From Rhodococcus sp. B50 (lineage in GTDB: Bacteria > Actinomycetota > Actinomycetes > Mycobacteriales > Mycobacteriaceae): 64,000 nucleotides of DNA. The translations under genes were made by a program, and so were the position numbers. A model generated the notes under the pieces. It saw only the letters and a program-made list of their open reading frames with translations, was not told where the DNA came from and made no database searches. Shown piece after piece: positions 8,685 through 17,357 of the stretch. Positions within the stretch are counted from its first letter, which is position 1, and each line of letters opens with the position of its first letter. The DNA is taken from NCBI RefSeq assembly GCF_013602415.1, contig NZ_WPAG02000002.1, forward strand, positions 3,227,480 through 3,291,479, given 5' to 3'.

Positions 8685-9791
8685 CTATTCCGCGTACCAC
8701 TCGCTCTCCACCCGGCCCGAGGTGGCACCGAACCACAGCTGGGTCCCCAGGGTCTCGAGTGCGGGCACCCCGGAATGCGAGGGGGCGGCGAGGAGCAATT
8801 CGCCGGCGCGCCGCCCCTTGTCCTTCTGCGGTTGCCGCACGGTCGTGAGACCTTCGCGGATCGCTTCGTCGATGCCGTCGAATCCGGTGATCGACAGATG
8901 CCCCGGCACGTCGAGACCCATCTGGTTGGCCCATGCGAGCGCGCCGAGCGCGAGTACGTCGGTGGTGCACACGAGCGCGGTGATCCGCGGGTTGACCCGC
9001 ATGATCTGCGCTGCGGCGGACAGTCCGTCCTCCGCGGTGTGGGTGTAGCGCTCGACGACGGTGAGCGAGTCGGGGGCCAGACCCGCAGCGCTCATGGCGT
9101 CCTGGACGCCGCGGATGCGTTCGCGCTGCACGTGGAAACCGCTGGTCCCGATGGTCGACAGATCGACGACCCCGTCGTGTCGTTCGCGGCCGAGGCGCAT
9201 CGACAACATGCCGATCTGGCGGTGGCCGAGCTCGATGAGATGGGCGGCGAGATCGCGCATCGCCCGCCGGTCGTCGATGCCCACCACCGGGATGTTCTCG
9301 AGTCCACGCGGCTGGTCGCACGCGACGACGGGGAGGTGCCGTTCGAGTACGGCCGCCAGATAGGGATCCTCTGCGGGGACCGAGTACACGACGAAACCGT
9401 CGACGGACGACCGGTGCACGACCTGCGCGGCCTCGTCGTCGGTGCGTCCGGGCCCGGCGGGGATGAGCAGCAGTCCCTGCCCCGCCGCTTCGCAGGCCTC
9501 CGACAGTCCCGACAGGAAGCTCATGGCCGCGGGATCCCTGAAGGAATAGCTCAACGCTTCGGTGAGCAGGACCCCCACCGCTCCGGCCTTCCGAGTACGC
9601 AGCGACCGCGCCATCGGATCCGGTCCGGCATATCCGCGTCGCTTGGCGACTTCGAGGACACGCTCACGCAGTTCGGCGGACAACTGATCGGGACGGTTGT
9701 ACGCGTTCGAGACCGTGGTGCGGGAGATCTTCAACTCGGCGGCTATCGACGCCAGGGTCGCCTGTCGGCGCGGCTGACGAGACCTGGACAT
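8685..9791 (-). CDS. LacI-family transcriptional regulator
   Basis: 368 residues. The LacI helix-turn-helix is at about 10-35 (ATLASIAAELKISRTTVSNA), the hinge region follows, and a periplasmic-binding-like effector domain occupies the rest (GVLLTEALSYSFRDPAAMSF, ITGFDGIDEA). Its position beside kstR matches the LacI regulator Rv3575c of Mtb. The effector is unknown; a sugar or trehalose link is possible from the neighbouring phosphatase/GH15 gene but unproven. It is divergent from the zinc-type ABC operon, and the palindrome at 9873-9885 between them could be its operator. Confidence 0.85.
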   Translation of the reverse strand: MSRSRQPRRQATLASIAAELKISRTTVSNAYNRPDQLSAELRERVLEVAKRRGYAGPDPMARSLRTRKAGAVGVLLTEALSYSFRDPAAMSFLSGLSEACEAAGQGLLLIPAGPGRTDDEAAQVVHRSSVDGFVVYSVPAEDPYLAAVLERHLPVVACDQPRGLENIPVVGIDDRRAMRDLAAHLIELGHRQIGMLSMRLGRERHDGVVDLSTIGTSGFHVQRERIRGVQDAMSAAGLAPDSLTVVERYTHTAEDGLSAAAQIMRVNPRITALVCTTDVLALGALAWANQMGLDVPGHLSITGFDGIDEAIREGLTTVRQPQKDKGRRAGELLLAAPSHSGVPALETLGTQLWFGATSGRVESEWYAE

Positions 9792-9872
9792 GAGAGGACC
9801 GTAGTCCTGTGTCCATGCTCACGACCACTCAGGGATGGTGGGAGGGCTTCGCGTCGTCCGCTAAAGTGGAAC

Positions 9873-9885
9873 GGTAACGGTTACC
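9873..9885. promoter_or_regulatory. Perfect palindrome between the LacI gene and the metal ABC operon
   Basis: GGTAACGGTTACC is a perfect 13-bp inverted repeat in the 169-bp divergent region. It is a good operator candidate, either for the LacI regulator or for a zinc-uptake (Zur-type) repressor of the transporter. The sequence does not decide which; it is more GC-rich than known actinobacterial Zur boxes. Confidence 0.45.
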
Positions 9886-9960
9886 AATAACGTTTGGGTC
9901 GGTCGCTCGGTCGTTCCGGACCCTGTTCGTCGAAGACCGCCGATCCTCAGGAGAAGAACT

Positions 9961-11010
9961 GTGCGACTGTCCTCCCGCACGGCCCTCGCGGCCGCTGCCG
10001 TAGCCTGCGCGACCGCACTCGCCGCGTGCGGCACCGATACATCCGGTGCCGGTGCCGGTGCCGACGACGACGCGATCAGCGTCGTCGCCTCCACGAACGT
10101 GTGGGGGTCGATCGCGCAGGCTGTCGCCGGAGACCGCATCGAGGTCCGCTCCCTCATCACCGAGCCGAACGCCGACCCGCACTCCTACGAGGCCAGCCCC
10201 CTCGACGCCGCGGCGATCAGCGACGCCTCGCTCGTGGTCTACAACGGGGGCGGCTACGACCACTTCGTCGACGACATCCTCGACGCCGGTGGCGAGAAGC
10301 CGGCCGTCGTCGAGGCCTTCGCCCTGTTCGAGTCCGGCGCGTACTCGGACCTGCACGCCGGGCACGACCACGGCACCGGCAGCGAAGACGGCACCGAGAA
10401 CGATTCGGACACAACCATGTCCGATGATCCTTCGCACGAGGCCGGCGACGGTCACTCGCACGAGGGTCACGACCACGGCGGCATCAACGAGCACGTCTGG
10501 TACGACCTCGCGACCGCCGACGCCGTTGCGCACGCGGTCGCCGACCGGCTCGCCGAGCTCGACCCCGAGGGTGCCGCCACCTACGAGGCCAACGCCGCGG
10601 CCTTCCATGAGAACCTGCACTACGTGGCGGATGTCGTCGACAGGATCGCCGACACGCACGGCGACGCTCCCGTCGCCCAGACCGAGACCATCGGTCACTA
10701 CCTCGTCTCGGCCGCGGCACTCGACGACGTCACTCCCACGGACTTCACCAATGCCATCGAGAACGGCACCGACCCGTCCCCGGCGGCGATCGCGACGACG
10801 CGGCAACTGTTGGTCGACAAGCAGGTTCGCGTCCTGATCTACAACCCGCAGACCGAGGACCGGATCAGTCGCGAGATGCGCACGGCAGCAGAGTCGTCGG
10901 GCGTCGCGGTGGTCGAGGTTTTCGAAACCCTGCCCGACGGTGTCGACTACATTCAGTGGCAGGCCCGGACCGCCGAGACCCTCGCCGCCGCGCTCGATAC
11001 CGCCTCCTGA
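9961..11010 (+). CDS. Zinc/manganese-type ABC transporter, substrate-binding lipoprotein (ZnuA-like)
   Basis: 349 residues. A lipobox LAAC at 20-23 predicts a membrane-anchored lipoprotein. The cluster A-I (ZnuA/TroA) fold is shown by VVASTNVWGSIAQAVAGD and ITEPNADPHSYEASP. A His/Asp/Glu-rich loop runs at about 138-178 (HAGHDHG, then HSHEGHDHGG), the hallmark of zinc binders in this family. GTG 9961 follows AGGAGA. It is first in a three-gene operon with ATPase and permease. Zinc is most likely; manganese or another divalent metal is not excluded. Confidence 0.87.
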   Translation: MRLSSRTALAAAAVACATALAACGTDTSGAGAGADDDAISVVASTNVWGSIAQAVAGDRIEVRSLITEPNADPHSYEASPLDAAAISDASLVVYNGGGYDHFVDDILDAGGEKPAVVEAFALFESGAYSDLHAGHDHGTGSEDGTENDSDTTMSDDPSHEAGDGHSHEGHDHGGINEHVWYDLATADAVAHAVADRLAELDPEGAATYEANAAAFHENLHYVADVVDRIADTHGDAPVAQTETIGHYLVSAAALDDVTPTDFTNAIENGTDPSPAAIATTRQLLVDKQVRVLIYNPQTEDRISREMRTAAESSGVAVVEVFETLPDGVDYIQWQARTAETLAAALDTAS

Positions 11011-11036
11011 CCATCCGAGCGAGAACACGGACTTCG

Positions 11037-11900
11037 GTGACACCTCCTCCATCCGACCGCACACCCACCGTCGAACTCCGCGATGCCCGGCTGGCATTCG
11101 GAGATCGCGTCCTCTGGGAAGGTCTCGACCTCGCCGTCGAGCCCGGCGAGTTCCTGGCGGTGCTCGGGCCGAACGGTGCCGGCAAGACATCGCTGCTCAA
11201 GGTGTTGCTCGGCCAGCTCCCACTCACCTCCGGAACCGCGACGATCGCCGGACAACCCGTCCGAACCGGGAACTCCCACGTCGGCTACGTACCGCAGCAG
11301 AAGTCGCTCGACGAGGGCGTACCGCTCCGGGGGCGCGACCTCGTCGGCCTCGGCATGGACGGACACCTGTGGGGAACCGGCCTGCGGACCCGCCGGCGCC
11401 GCCGCGTCGCGGTCGACGACGCGATCGCCCAGGTGGGCGCCGAGTCCTACGCCGGTGCCCCGATCGGTACGCTCTCCGGTGGCGAGCAGCAGCGGCTGCG
11501 TATCGCGCAGGCGCTCGTCGGCGATCCACGGGTGCTTCTGTGCGACGAACCGTTGCTGAGTCTCGATCTCGCCAACCAGCACCTGGTGTCGTCGCTCATC
11601 GACCGCCGCCGCCGCGACCACGACACCTCCGTGCTGTTCGTCACCCACGAGATCAATCCGATCCTGCCGTTGGTGGATCGCGTGCTGTACCTCGTCGACG
11701 GCCAGTTCCGCATCGGCACTCCCGCCGAGGTGATGACCTCGCAGGTGCTCTCCGAGCTGTACCGCACCGACGTCGAGGTGCTCGAGATGCGCGGACGCCT
11801 GGTGGTCGTCGGCACCGGAGACGCTATCGACGCGCTCGGCAGTGCCGGCGGACTGCGCCCCGGGGAAGGCGTCCACCACGATCACGAGGACCATGAATGA
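11037..11900 (+). CDS. Metal ABC transporter ATPase (ZnuC-like) with His-rich tail
   Basis: 287 residues from GTG 11037, chosen because the longer frame would overlap the binding-protein gene and add an arginine-rich non-conserved stretch. Walker A GPNGAGKT is at 44-51, the signature LSGGEQQ near 145, Walker B VLLCDEPLL near 165 and the switch FVTHE near 201. It energises import through the membrane protein encoded next, with which it overlaps by 4 nt (ATGA). The C-terminus ends in HHDHEDHE, an unusual acidic-histidine tail on a cytosolic ATPase that may sense or bind metal. Confidence 0.87.
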   Translation: MTPPPSDRTPTVELRDARLAFGDRVLWEGLDLAVEPGEFLAVLGPNGAGKTSLLKVLLGQLPLTSGTATIAGQPVRTGNSHVGYVPQQKSLDEGVPLRGRDLVGLGMDGHLWGTGLRTRRRRRVAVDDAIAQVGAESYAGAPIGTLSGGEQQRLRIAQALVGDPRVLLCDEPLLSLDLANQHLVSSLIDRRRRDHDTSVLFVTHEINPILPLVDRVLYLVDGQFRIGTPAEVMTSQVLSELYRTDVEVLEMRGRLVVVGTGDAIDALGSAGGLRPGEGVHHDHEDHE

Positions 11901-12781
11901 GCAGCAAGTTCACCGACGCCCTGGGCCGGATGTTCGACGTGGAGACCACCGTCCAACTCCTGCAGTACGACTTCGTGCAGCAGGCACTGATCGCCGGCGC
12001 GATCCTCGGCCTGCTCGCCGGCGTGATCGGTCCGCTGATCATCAGCCGTCAGATGGCGTTCTCCGTGCACGGCACCTCCGAGCTGTCGCTCACCGGTGCC
12101 GCCGCGGCGCTCATCATCGGGGTCTCGGTGGGACTCGGCGCCGTCGCGGGTGCCGTGATCGCCGCGATCCTCTTCGGGGTCCTGGGAACACGTGCACGCG
12201 AACGGGACTCCGTCATCGGCGTGGTGATGGCCTTCGGTCTCGGCCTGGCCGTCCTGCTGCTGTGGGCCTACGACGGGCGCACCGGTGCCGCTTTCTCGTT
12301 GCTCACCGGCCAGATCGTGGCACCCGGCGGTACCGGGATCGCCCTGCTCGCCGCGTGCGCCGCCGTCGTGATCCTCACGCTCCTGGTGATCTACCGTCCG
12401 CTGTTGTTCGCCAGCACCGACCCGGAGGTGGCGGCCGCCCGCGGCGTCCCGGTCCGCGCGTTGTCGATCGTGTTCGCTGTACTGGTGGGTGTCACCGCCG
12501 CCCTCGGCGTGCAGATCGTCGGGGCGCTGCTGGTGATGGCACTGCTCATCACCCCGGCCGCCTCGGCGGCACGTGTGGTCAGCGGACCGCTCGCCGCCAC
12601 CGTGCTGTCGGTGGTCTTCGCGGAGATCTCGGCGGTCGGCGGCATCCTGCTCGCACTGGCGCCGGGGGTGCCGGTCTCGGCGTTCATCACGACGATCGCG
12701 TTCGTCATCTACATGGTGTGCCGCGTGATCGGCACCGCCCGCAGCCGGCGGGGTTCCGGGCGGGTCGCCGCTGCGGCCTGA
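11897..12781 (+). CDS. Metal ABC transporter permease (ZnuB-like)
   Basis: 294 residues, highly hydrophobic, with about eight predicted membrane segments and the ABC-3 family stretch LGVQIVGALLVMALLITPAASA near 195-215. It forms the membrane channel of the zinc-type importer. Its ATG lies inside the preceding stop region (ATGA overlap), so it is translationally coupled to the ATPase. A promoter-like stretch and the cholesterol oxidase gene follow 103 nt downstream. Confidence 0.88.
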   Translation: MSSKFTDALGRMFDVETTVQLLQYDFVQQALIAGAILGLLAGVIGPLIISRQMAFSVHGTSELSLTGAAAALIIGVSVGLGAVAGAVIAAILFGVLGTRARERDSVIGVVMAFGLGLAVLLLWAYDGRTGAAFSLLTGQIVAPGGTGIALLAACAAVVILTLLVIYRPLLFASTDPEVAAARGVPVRALSIVFAVLVGVTAALGVQIVGALLVMALLITPAASAARVVSGPLAATVLSVVFAEISAVGGILLALAPGVPVSAFITTIAFVIYMVCRVIGTARSRRGSGRVAAAA

Positions 12782-12805
12782 CGTCACTGCCACCGGAACG
12801 TGATC

Positions 12806-12835
12806 TTGACGCGCTCCGCGGTGCCTGCCTAGATT
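12806..12835 (+). promoter_or_regulatory. Promoter before the cholesterol oxidase gene
   Basis: TTGACG (12806-12811) and TAGATT (12830-12835) are separated by 18 nt and lie 49 nt before the start codon, so the gene probably has its own promoter apart from the metal transporter. No KstR box was found here. Confidence 0.55.
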
Positions 12836-12884
12836 CCCGAGATTGTTCCGGTAACGGGACGTCACAGGCATCGGGGGTCAGAGA

Positions 12885-14486
12885 ATGCAGCACGTCACGC
12901 GTCGGTCCTTCCTCGCCGGAGCGGCCGCGGCCGCCGGCCTCGCCTTCACCGGCGCCACGAGCGCCCAGGCGGCACCCGGCATCCCCGCCCGCGTGAACCA
13001 CGTGCCGCTCACCCACGAGGAACACCGGGTCGTCGTCATCGGTACCGGCTTCGGCGGTGGCGTGACGGCCCTGCGACTGGCCCAGTCCGGAGTACGCGTG
13101 CACATGCTCGAGCGCGGCATCCGATGGCCCACCGGCCCGAACGCGAACACCTTCCCGCGCGTCGACAATCCGGACGAGCGCTTCCTCTGGCACCGGTCGA
13201 ACCCCGAGGTCTTCGGCCGCCACCTCGCCTTCGAGCCGTACACCGGTCTCGTCGAGGCCTGCGTCGGCGAGAACATGACCGCCCTGTGCGCTGCCGGTGT
13301 CGGCGGCGGGTCACTCGTCTACCAGGGCATGTCGCTGCAACCCGACGAGGCGGTGTTCGAAGCCAACTTTCCGAACGAACTCGACTGGGCGCGCATGGAC
13401 CGCGTCCACTACCCACGGGTCGCGCAGATGCTGCGCTTGGCCGTGGCACCGAACGAACTCGTCGACAGCCCCAACTACGCGACGTCGCGCATCTTCGCCG
13501 ACCGTGCACGGAAGGCCGGACTGCCGATCGACAAGATCCCGATGCCGATCGACTGGAACTACGCGCTCGCCGAACTCCGCGGCGAGATGGCCCCGGCCTA
13601 CACCGACGGTTCCGGAGCCATGGGCGTCAACAACGGCGGCAAGCACTCCGTCGACGTCACCTACATCGCGGAGGCCGAAGCCACCGGCCTGGTGACCGTG
13701 GCGACACAGCATGAGGTCACCGACATCGAGCGTCGCAAGGACGGCCGGTGGACGGTGCACGTGAACCACATCGACACCTCCGGTGCGGTCCTCGAGAACA
13801 AGGTCCTCACCACCGACGCCCTGGTGTTGTCCGCGGGCACCATGAACACCACCCGGTTGCTGATGAAGGCGGCAGCGAAGGATCTGATCTCCGATCTGCC
13901 CGAGGGCGTCGGTCAGGGCTGGGGTTCCAACGCCGACCGCATCTACCTGTGGACGAACCTCGAGGAGGAGTTCGGTGCCGTCCAAGGCGGTCCCGTCGTC
14001 TACGGCAGCAAGAACTGGGACGACCCGAACGCCGCGTACACCGTCATCCAGGCCTCCATCCCGGGCTTCTACGGGATCGACATGCGCAGCACGGTCATGG
14101 TGGGCTTCGGTGTCAGTGCGGGTCGCGGGCACTTCGTCTACGACGCCGGTCGCGACGACGCCGTCCTGCGCTGGCCGCACGAAGGGGATGCGGCGGTGCA
14201 GACAGGCTGCATCGATCCGACCGTGCGCCGCATCGCCGGTGAACGCAGCATCCTGACCGATACGAACGCGATCGTCCCGTCGACCTGGCATCCGCTCGGC
14301 GGGGCGAGCATGGGCACGGTGTGCGATCTCGAGGGCCGGGTGCTCGGCCAGCGCGGGCTGTACGTGCTCGACGGCGCCCTCATGCCGGGCAACACCGCCG
14401 CGTGCAACCCGTCGATGACGATCGCCGCGGTCGTCGAACGGGCCCTCGACGACATCGTCGTCCGCGACGTCGGAACGGTCTTCTGA
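12885..14486 (+). CDS. Secreted cholesterol oxidase, GMC (class I) type
   Basis: 533 residues. A twin-arginine signal (TRRSFLAG, residues 5-12, hydrophobic to about 22, AQA-A cleavage near 29-30) predicts Tat export, so the enzyme would fold with FAD before secretion. The FAD Rossmann motif GTGFGG is at 53-58. The active-site histidine lies in STWHPLGG (H469) and the asparagine in NPSMT (N508), equivalent to the His-Asn pair of Streptomyces and Rhodococcus ChoE/ChoA. It oxidises and isomerises cholesterol to cholest-4-en-3-one. It fits the sterol theme of the kstR block 7 kb away. Confidence 0.9.
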   Translation: MQHVTRRSFLAGAAAAAGLAFTGATSAQAAPGIPARVNHVPLTHEEHRVVVIGTGFGGGVTALRLAQSGVRVHMLERGIRWPTGPNANTFPRVDNPDERFLWHRSNPEVFGRHLAFEPYTGLVEACVGENMTALCAAGVGGGSLVYQGMSLQPDEAVFEANFPNELDWARMDRVHYPRVAQMLRLAVAPNELVDSPNYATSRIFADRARKAGLPIDKIPMPIDWNYALAELRGEMAPAYTDGSGAMGVNNGGKHSVDVTYIAEAEATGLVTVATQHEVTDIERRKDGRWTVHVNHIDTSGAVLENKVLTTDALVLSAGTMNTTRLLMKAAAKDLISDLPEGVGQGWGSNADRIYLWTNLEEEFGAVQGGPVVYGSKNWDDPNAAYTVIQASIPGFYGIDMRSTVMVGFGVSAGRGHFVYDAGRDDAVLRWPHEGDAAVQTGCIDPTVRRIAGERSILTDTNAIVPSTWHPLGGASMGTVCDLEGRVLGQRGLYVLDGALMPGNTAACNPSMTIAAVVERALDDIVVRDVGTVF

Positions 14487-14505
14487 CCGCGCCTAGACTC
14501 GGGTC

Positions 14506-15264
14506 GTGACCCGCATCGATCTCAACAGCGACCTCGGCGAGAGTTACGGCCAGTGGCGTCTCGGCGACGACGAGACCATGCTCGACATCGTCACCAGTGC
14601 CAACGTGGCGTGCGGATTCCACGCCGGCGACCCGGCGACACTGCTGAGCACCTGCCACGGCGCTGCGAAGCGCGCGGTGCGGATCGGCGCTCAGGTCGGA
14701 TACAACGACCTCGCCGGCTTCGGTCGTCGCTTCATCGAGGTGCCGTCCGCAGATCTCACCGCCGAGATCATCTATCAGATCGGTGCCCTGGACGGTCTCG
14801 CGCGGGCGGCGGGATCGTCGGTGAGTTACGTCAAACCCCACGGGGCGCTGTACAACGCGATCGTTCATCACCGCGAGCAGGCCCGGGCGGTCGTGGATGC
14901 GGTACGCACCTACGACGCCTCACTTCCGGTCCTCGGACTGCCCGACTCCGTCTTCCTCGAGGAAGCCGAGCGGGCCGGACTGAGGGTGGTCACCGAGGCG
15001 TTCGCCGACCGCGCCTACACCCCCGAGGGCACACTGGTCTCCCGGCGCGAACCCGGTGCGGTACTGCGTGATCCGGGTGAGGTCGCCGAGCGGGTCCTGC
15101 GCATGGTCACCGAGGGAATGGTCACCGCGATCGACGGAAGCGACGTGCGTGTAGGAGCGCAGTCGGTGTGCATCCACGGCGATTCCCCCGACGCGACGGC
15201 GATGGCCGTCGCCGTCCGGCGCCGCCTCGACGCCGAGAACATCGACATCCGGGCGTTCGTGTGA
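14506..15264 (+). CDS. pxpA: 5-oxoprolinase subunit PxpA (LamB/YcsF family)
   Basis: 252 residues with the family N-terminus [19 protein letters not shown] and [12 protein letters not shown], plus [10 protein letters not shown]. With PxpB and PxpC it forms the ATP-dependent bacterial 5-oxoprolinase, which reopens pyroglutamate to glutamate. The start is GTG 14506. pxpB follows 26 nt later (or overlaps, if its GTG 15261 is used). The third subunit, pxpC, lies beyond an opposite-strand mgtE. Confidence 0.9.
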   Translation: MTRIDLNSDLGESYGQWRLGDDETMLDIVTSANVACGFHAGDPATLLSTCHGAAKRAVRIGAQVGYNDLAGFGRRFIEVPSADLTAEIIYQIGALDGLARAAGSSVSYVKPHGALYNAIVHHREQARAVVDAVRTYDASLPVLGLPDSVFLEEAERAGLRVVTEAFADRAYTPEGTLVSRREPGAVLRDPGEVAERVLRMVTEGMVTAIDGSDVRVGAQSVCIHGDSPDATAMAVAVRRRLDAENIDIRAFV

Positions 15265-15290
15265 ACGCCGGGACTCCACGAGGTATACCG

Positions 15291-15899
15291 ATGCGAATCA
15301 TCCGCGCCGGGGACGGCGCACTGCTCGCCGAATTCGAGTCCCTCGACGAGGTTCTCGGCCACTTCCGGGCCCTGGACCGGGAGCGGCCCGGCGGCGTCGT
15401 CGATCTCGTTCCGGCGGCTCGAACGTTGCTGGTGTGTTTCGATCCGTCCGAGACGGACGTGCAGGTCGTGCACCGGTGGATCGCCACCACCCCACCGTTG
15501 TCCGGGGACACCGCCACCGTCGAAGAGGTGACGCTCGAAGTCCGGTACGACGGGGACGATCTCGAAGAGGTCGGCGAGTTGACCGGACTGGGTGCCGACG
15601 GCGTGGTCGCCGCCCACACAGGCAGCCTCTGGACGGTCGCCTTCGGCGGATTCGCGCCCGGCTTCGCCTATCTCACCGGTGGGGACCCGCGGTTGCACGT
15701 GCCGCGCCGCAGTTCGCCACGCACCACCGTGCCGTCCGGCGCAGTGGGGCTCGCAGGCGAGTTCTCGGGCGTCTACCCGCGGCAGTCGCCCGGCGGGTGG
15801 CAGCTGATCGGAACCTCCGACGCCCTGCTGTGGCAACCGGGCCGGACGCCTGCGGCGCTGTTGCGCCCGGGACACGCGGTGCGCTTCATCGCGATCTGA
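15291..15899 (+). CDS. pxpB: 5-oxoprolinase subunit PxpB (carboxyltransferase subdomain C/D)
   Basis: 202 residues from ATG 15291, which gives the usual family start MRIIRAGDGALLAEF; an in-frame GTG at 15261 overlaps the pxpA stop and is an alternative. It contains GGFAPGFAYL and RTTVPSGAVGLAGEFSGVYP, conserved in the PxpB/KipI family, and ends GHAVRFIAI. It acts with PxpA and PxpC in 5-oxoproline hydrolysis. It is shorter than many homologues but complete at both ends. Confidence 0.88.
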   Translation: MRIIRAGDGALLAEFESLDEVLGHFRALDRERPGGVVDLVPAARTLLVCFDPSETDVQVVHRWIATTPPLSGDTATVEEVTLEVRYDGDDLEEVGELTGLGADGVVAAHTGSLWTVAFGGFAPGFAYLTGGDPRLHVPRRSSPRTTVPSGAVGLAGEFSGVYPRQSPGGWQLIGTSDALLWQPGRTPAALLRPGHAVRFIAI

Positions 15900-15917
15900 T
15901 CCGCTCCCTCGCCGTGT

Positions 15918-17270
15918 TCAGATTCCCAGCACGGCCTTTGCGATGAGGAAGTAGATCACCAGGCCGGTCGCGTCGACGAAGGTCGTGATGAACGGATTGG
16001 AGAAGACCGCAGGGTCGGCGCGAATCGACTTGGCCACCAACGGCATCGCACCACCGACCGTGGCGGCGAGAGTGCAGATGCTCACCAGCGTCAACCCGAT
16101 CACCGCGCCCACCGAGGAGTCGTAGACCAGGGACGTCAGGACGAACGCGACCGTACCCAGCAGAACACCGAGGGACAGACCCACCCGGAACTCGCGAGCG
16201 ACCACCCCACCGATGTCGCGTGGCGTCACGTCGTCGAGCGCCAACGCGCGGGTGACGGTGGTGGCGGCCTGATTTCCGGTATTGCCCCCGGTCCCGATGA
16301 TCAGTGGCACGAACAGCGCGAGGGTGACCACCTGGCCGAGGGTCGACTCGAACACTTCGAGGACCTGAACCGTCAGGGTCGCGCCGAGGGCCAGGACGAG
16401 CAACCACACCACCCGTGAACGCACCAACAGCCCCACCGGTGTCGCGAGATACGGCCGGCGCAGGGGCTCGGTACCACCGATCCGCGCCTGATCCTCGCTG
16501 TCGGCGATCTCGAGGATGCTCAATGCGTCGTCCACGGTCAGGATGCCCACCAGCCTGGTCTCGCGGTCGACGACGAGCAACGCGAGCAGTTTGAGTTCGG
16601 CACATCGGCGCGCGGATTCCTCTGCATCATCGGTGACGCGCGCCCAGTACGGCTCGTTCATGATGTCGGCGATGACCGTTCCCGGCGCCGCCCCCATCAG
16701 CTCGCGCAGGCCGACCACGCCCAGGAGCACACGACCGTCGTCCACCACCGGCAGGGTGTACACCGTCTCCGCATCGTCGAGGCGACGACGCACGGCGTCC
16801 ATCGCCTCCTCTACAGCCATGTCGTGACGTAGTGACACGAAGGCCGGGCTCATCCGTCGACCGATCGCACGCTGCGGATAGCCGAGGATCGCGGCGGTCA
16901 CATCCCGATCGGCGGGTGGCAGTCCGTGCATCAGGGACGATGCGACCGTGGCCGGGAGCTCGTCGAGCAGTTCCACGCGGTCGTCCGGCTCGAGGCTCGC
17001 GAAGATCGCGGCCACCTGGTCGTCGCGGAGAGCCTGGACCAGTTCGCTCTGCATACTCGGATCGAGATGTTCGAAGACGTCGATCGCGCGGTCCTTGGGA
17101 AGAAGCCGGTAGAGCACCGCACGGTCGGTCCGGCCGAGTCGTTCGAGCACGTCGACGACCTGTTCGACGTTCAGTTCCGCTACGGCGTCGTGCGCTGCGG
17201 GAAGGTCGTCGGCCTCGAGGGCCTTCTCGACGCGTCTCGTCGTCGTTGCACGGACGTCCGCTTCCTCCAT
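15918..17270 (-). CDS. mgtE: MgtE-family magnesium transporter
   Basis: 450 residues. The N-terminal helical superfold (about 1-120, with LPKDRAIDVFEHLDP) is followed by a pair of CBS domains (about 130-250; YTLPVVDDGRVLLGVVGLRE and ALLVVDRETRLVGILTVDDA). Five membrane helices (about 275-450) include PLIIGTGGNTGNQAATTVTR, the signature of the pore. The soluble domains gate the channel by sensing cytosolic Mg2+. ATG 17270 has GGAGG at 8 nt and is preferred over upstream GTGs. It sits between pxpB and pxpC on the opposite strand. No Mg-sensing riboswitch is evident in the 87 nt upstream. Confidence 0.92.
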   Translation of the reverse strand: MEEADVRATTTRRVEKALEADDLPAAHDAVAELNVEQVVDVLERLGRTDRAVLYRLLPKDRAIDVFEHLDPSMQSELVQALRDDQVAAIFASLEPDDRVELLDELPATVASSLMHGLPPADRDVTAAILGYPQRAIGRRMSPAFVSLRHDMAVEEAMDAVRRRLDDAETVYTLPVVDDGRVLLGVVGLRELMGAAPGTVIADIMNEPYWARVTDDAEESARRCAELKLLALLVVDRETRLVGILTVDDALSILEIADSEDQARIGGTEPLRRPYLATPVGLLVRSRVVWLLVLALGATLTVQVLEVFESTLGQVVTLALFVPLIIGTGGNTGNQAATTVTRALALDDVTPRDIGGVVAREFRVGLSLGVLLGTVAFVLTSLVYDSSVGAVIGLTLVSICTLAATVGGAMPLVAKSIRADPAVFSNPFITTFVDATGLVIYFLIAKAVLGI

Positions 17271-17357
17271 GTCCACCACCTCCGTCCTCGATCATCTTCA
17301 ACCTAACCCGTCCGTTCGGAAGGAGTCCGGCCGTGCGAGCGAACGCGGTGGGTGAGA

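Noticed and set aside
9873..9885. Calling GGTAACGGTTACC a Zur box
   Set aside because: It is more GC-rich than known actinobacterial Zur sites, and a LacI gene is divergent from it; kept as an unassigned operator.
12842..12884. A KstR box before the cholesterol oxidase gene
   Set aside because: No sequence fits TnnAACnnGTTnnA; CCGGTAACGGG here is only half of the upstream palindrome type.
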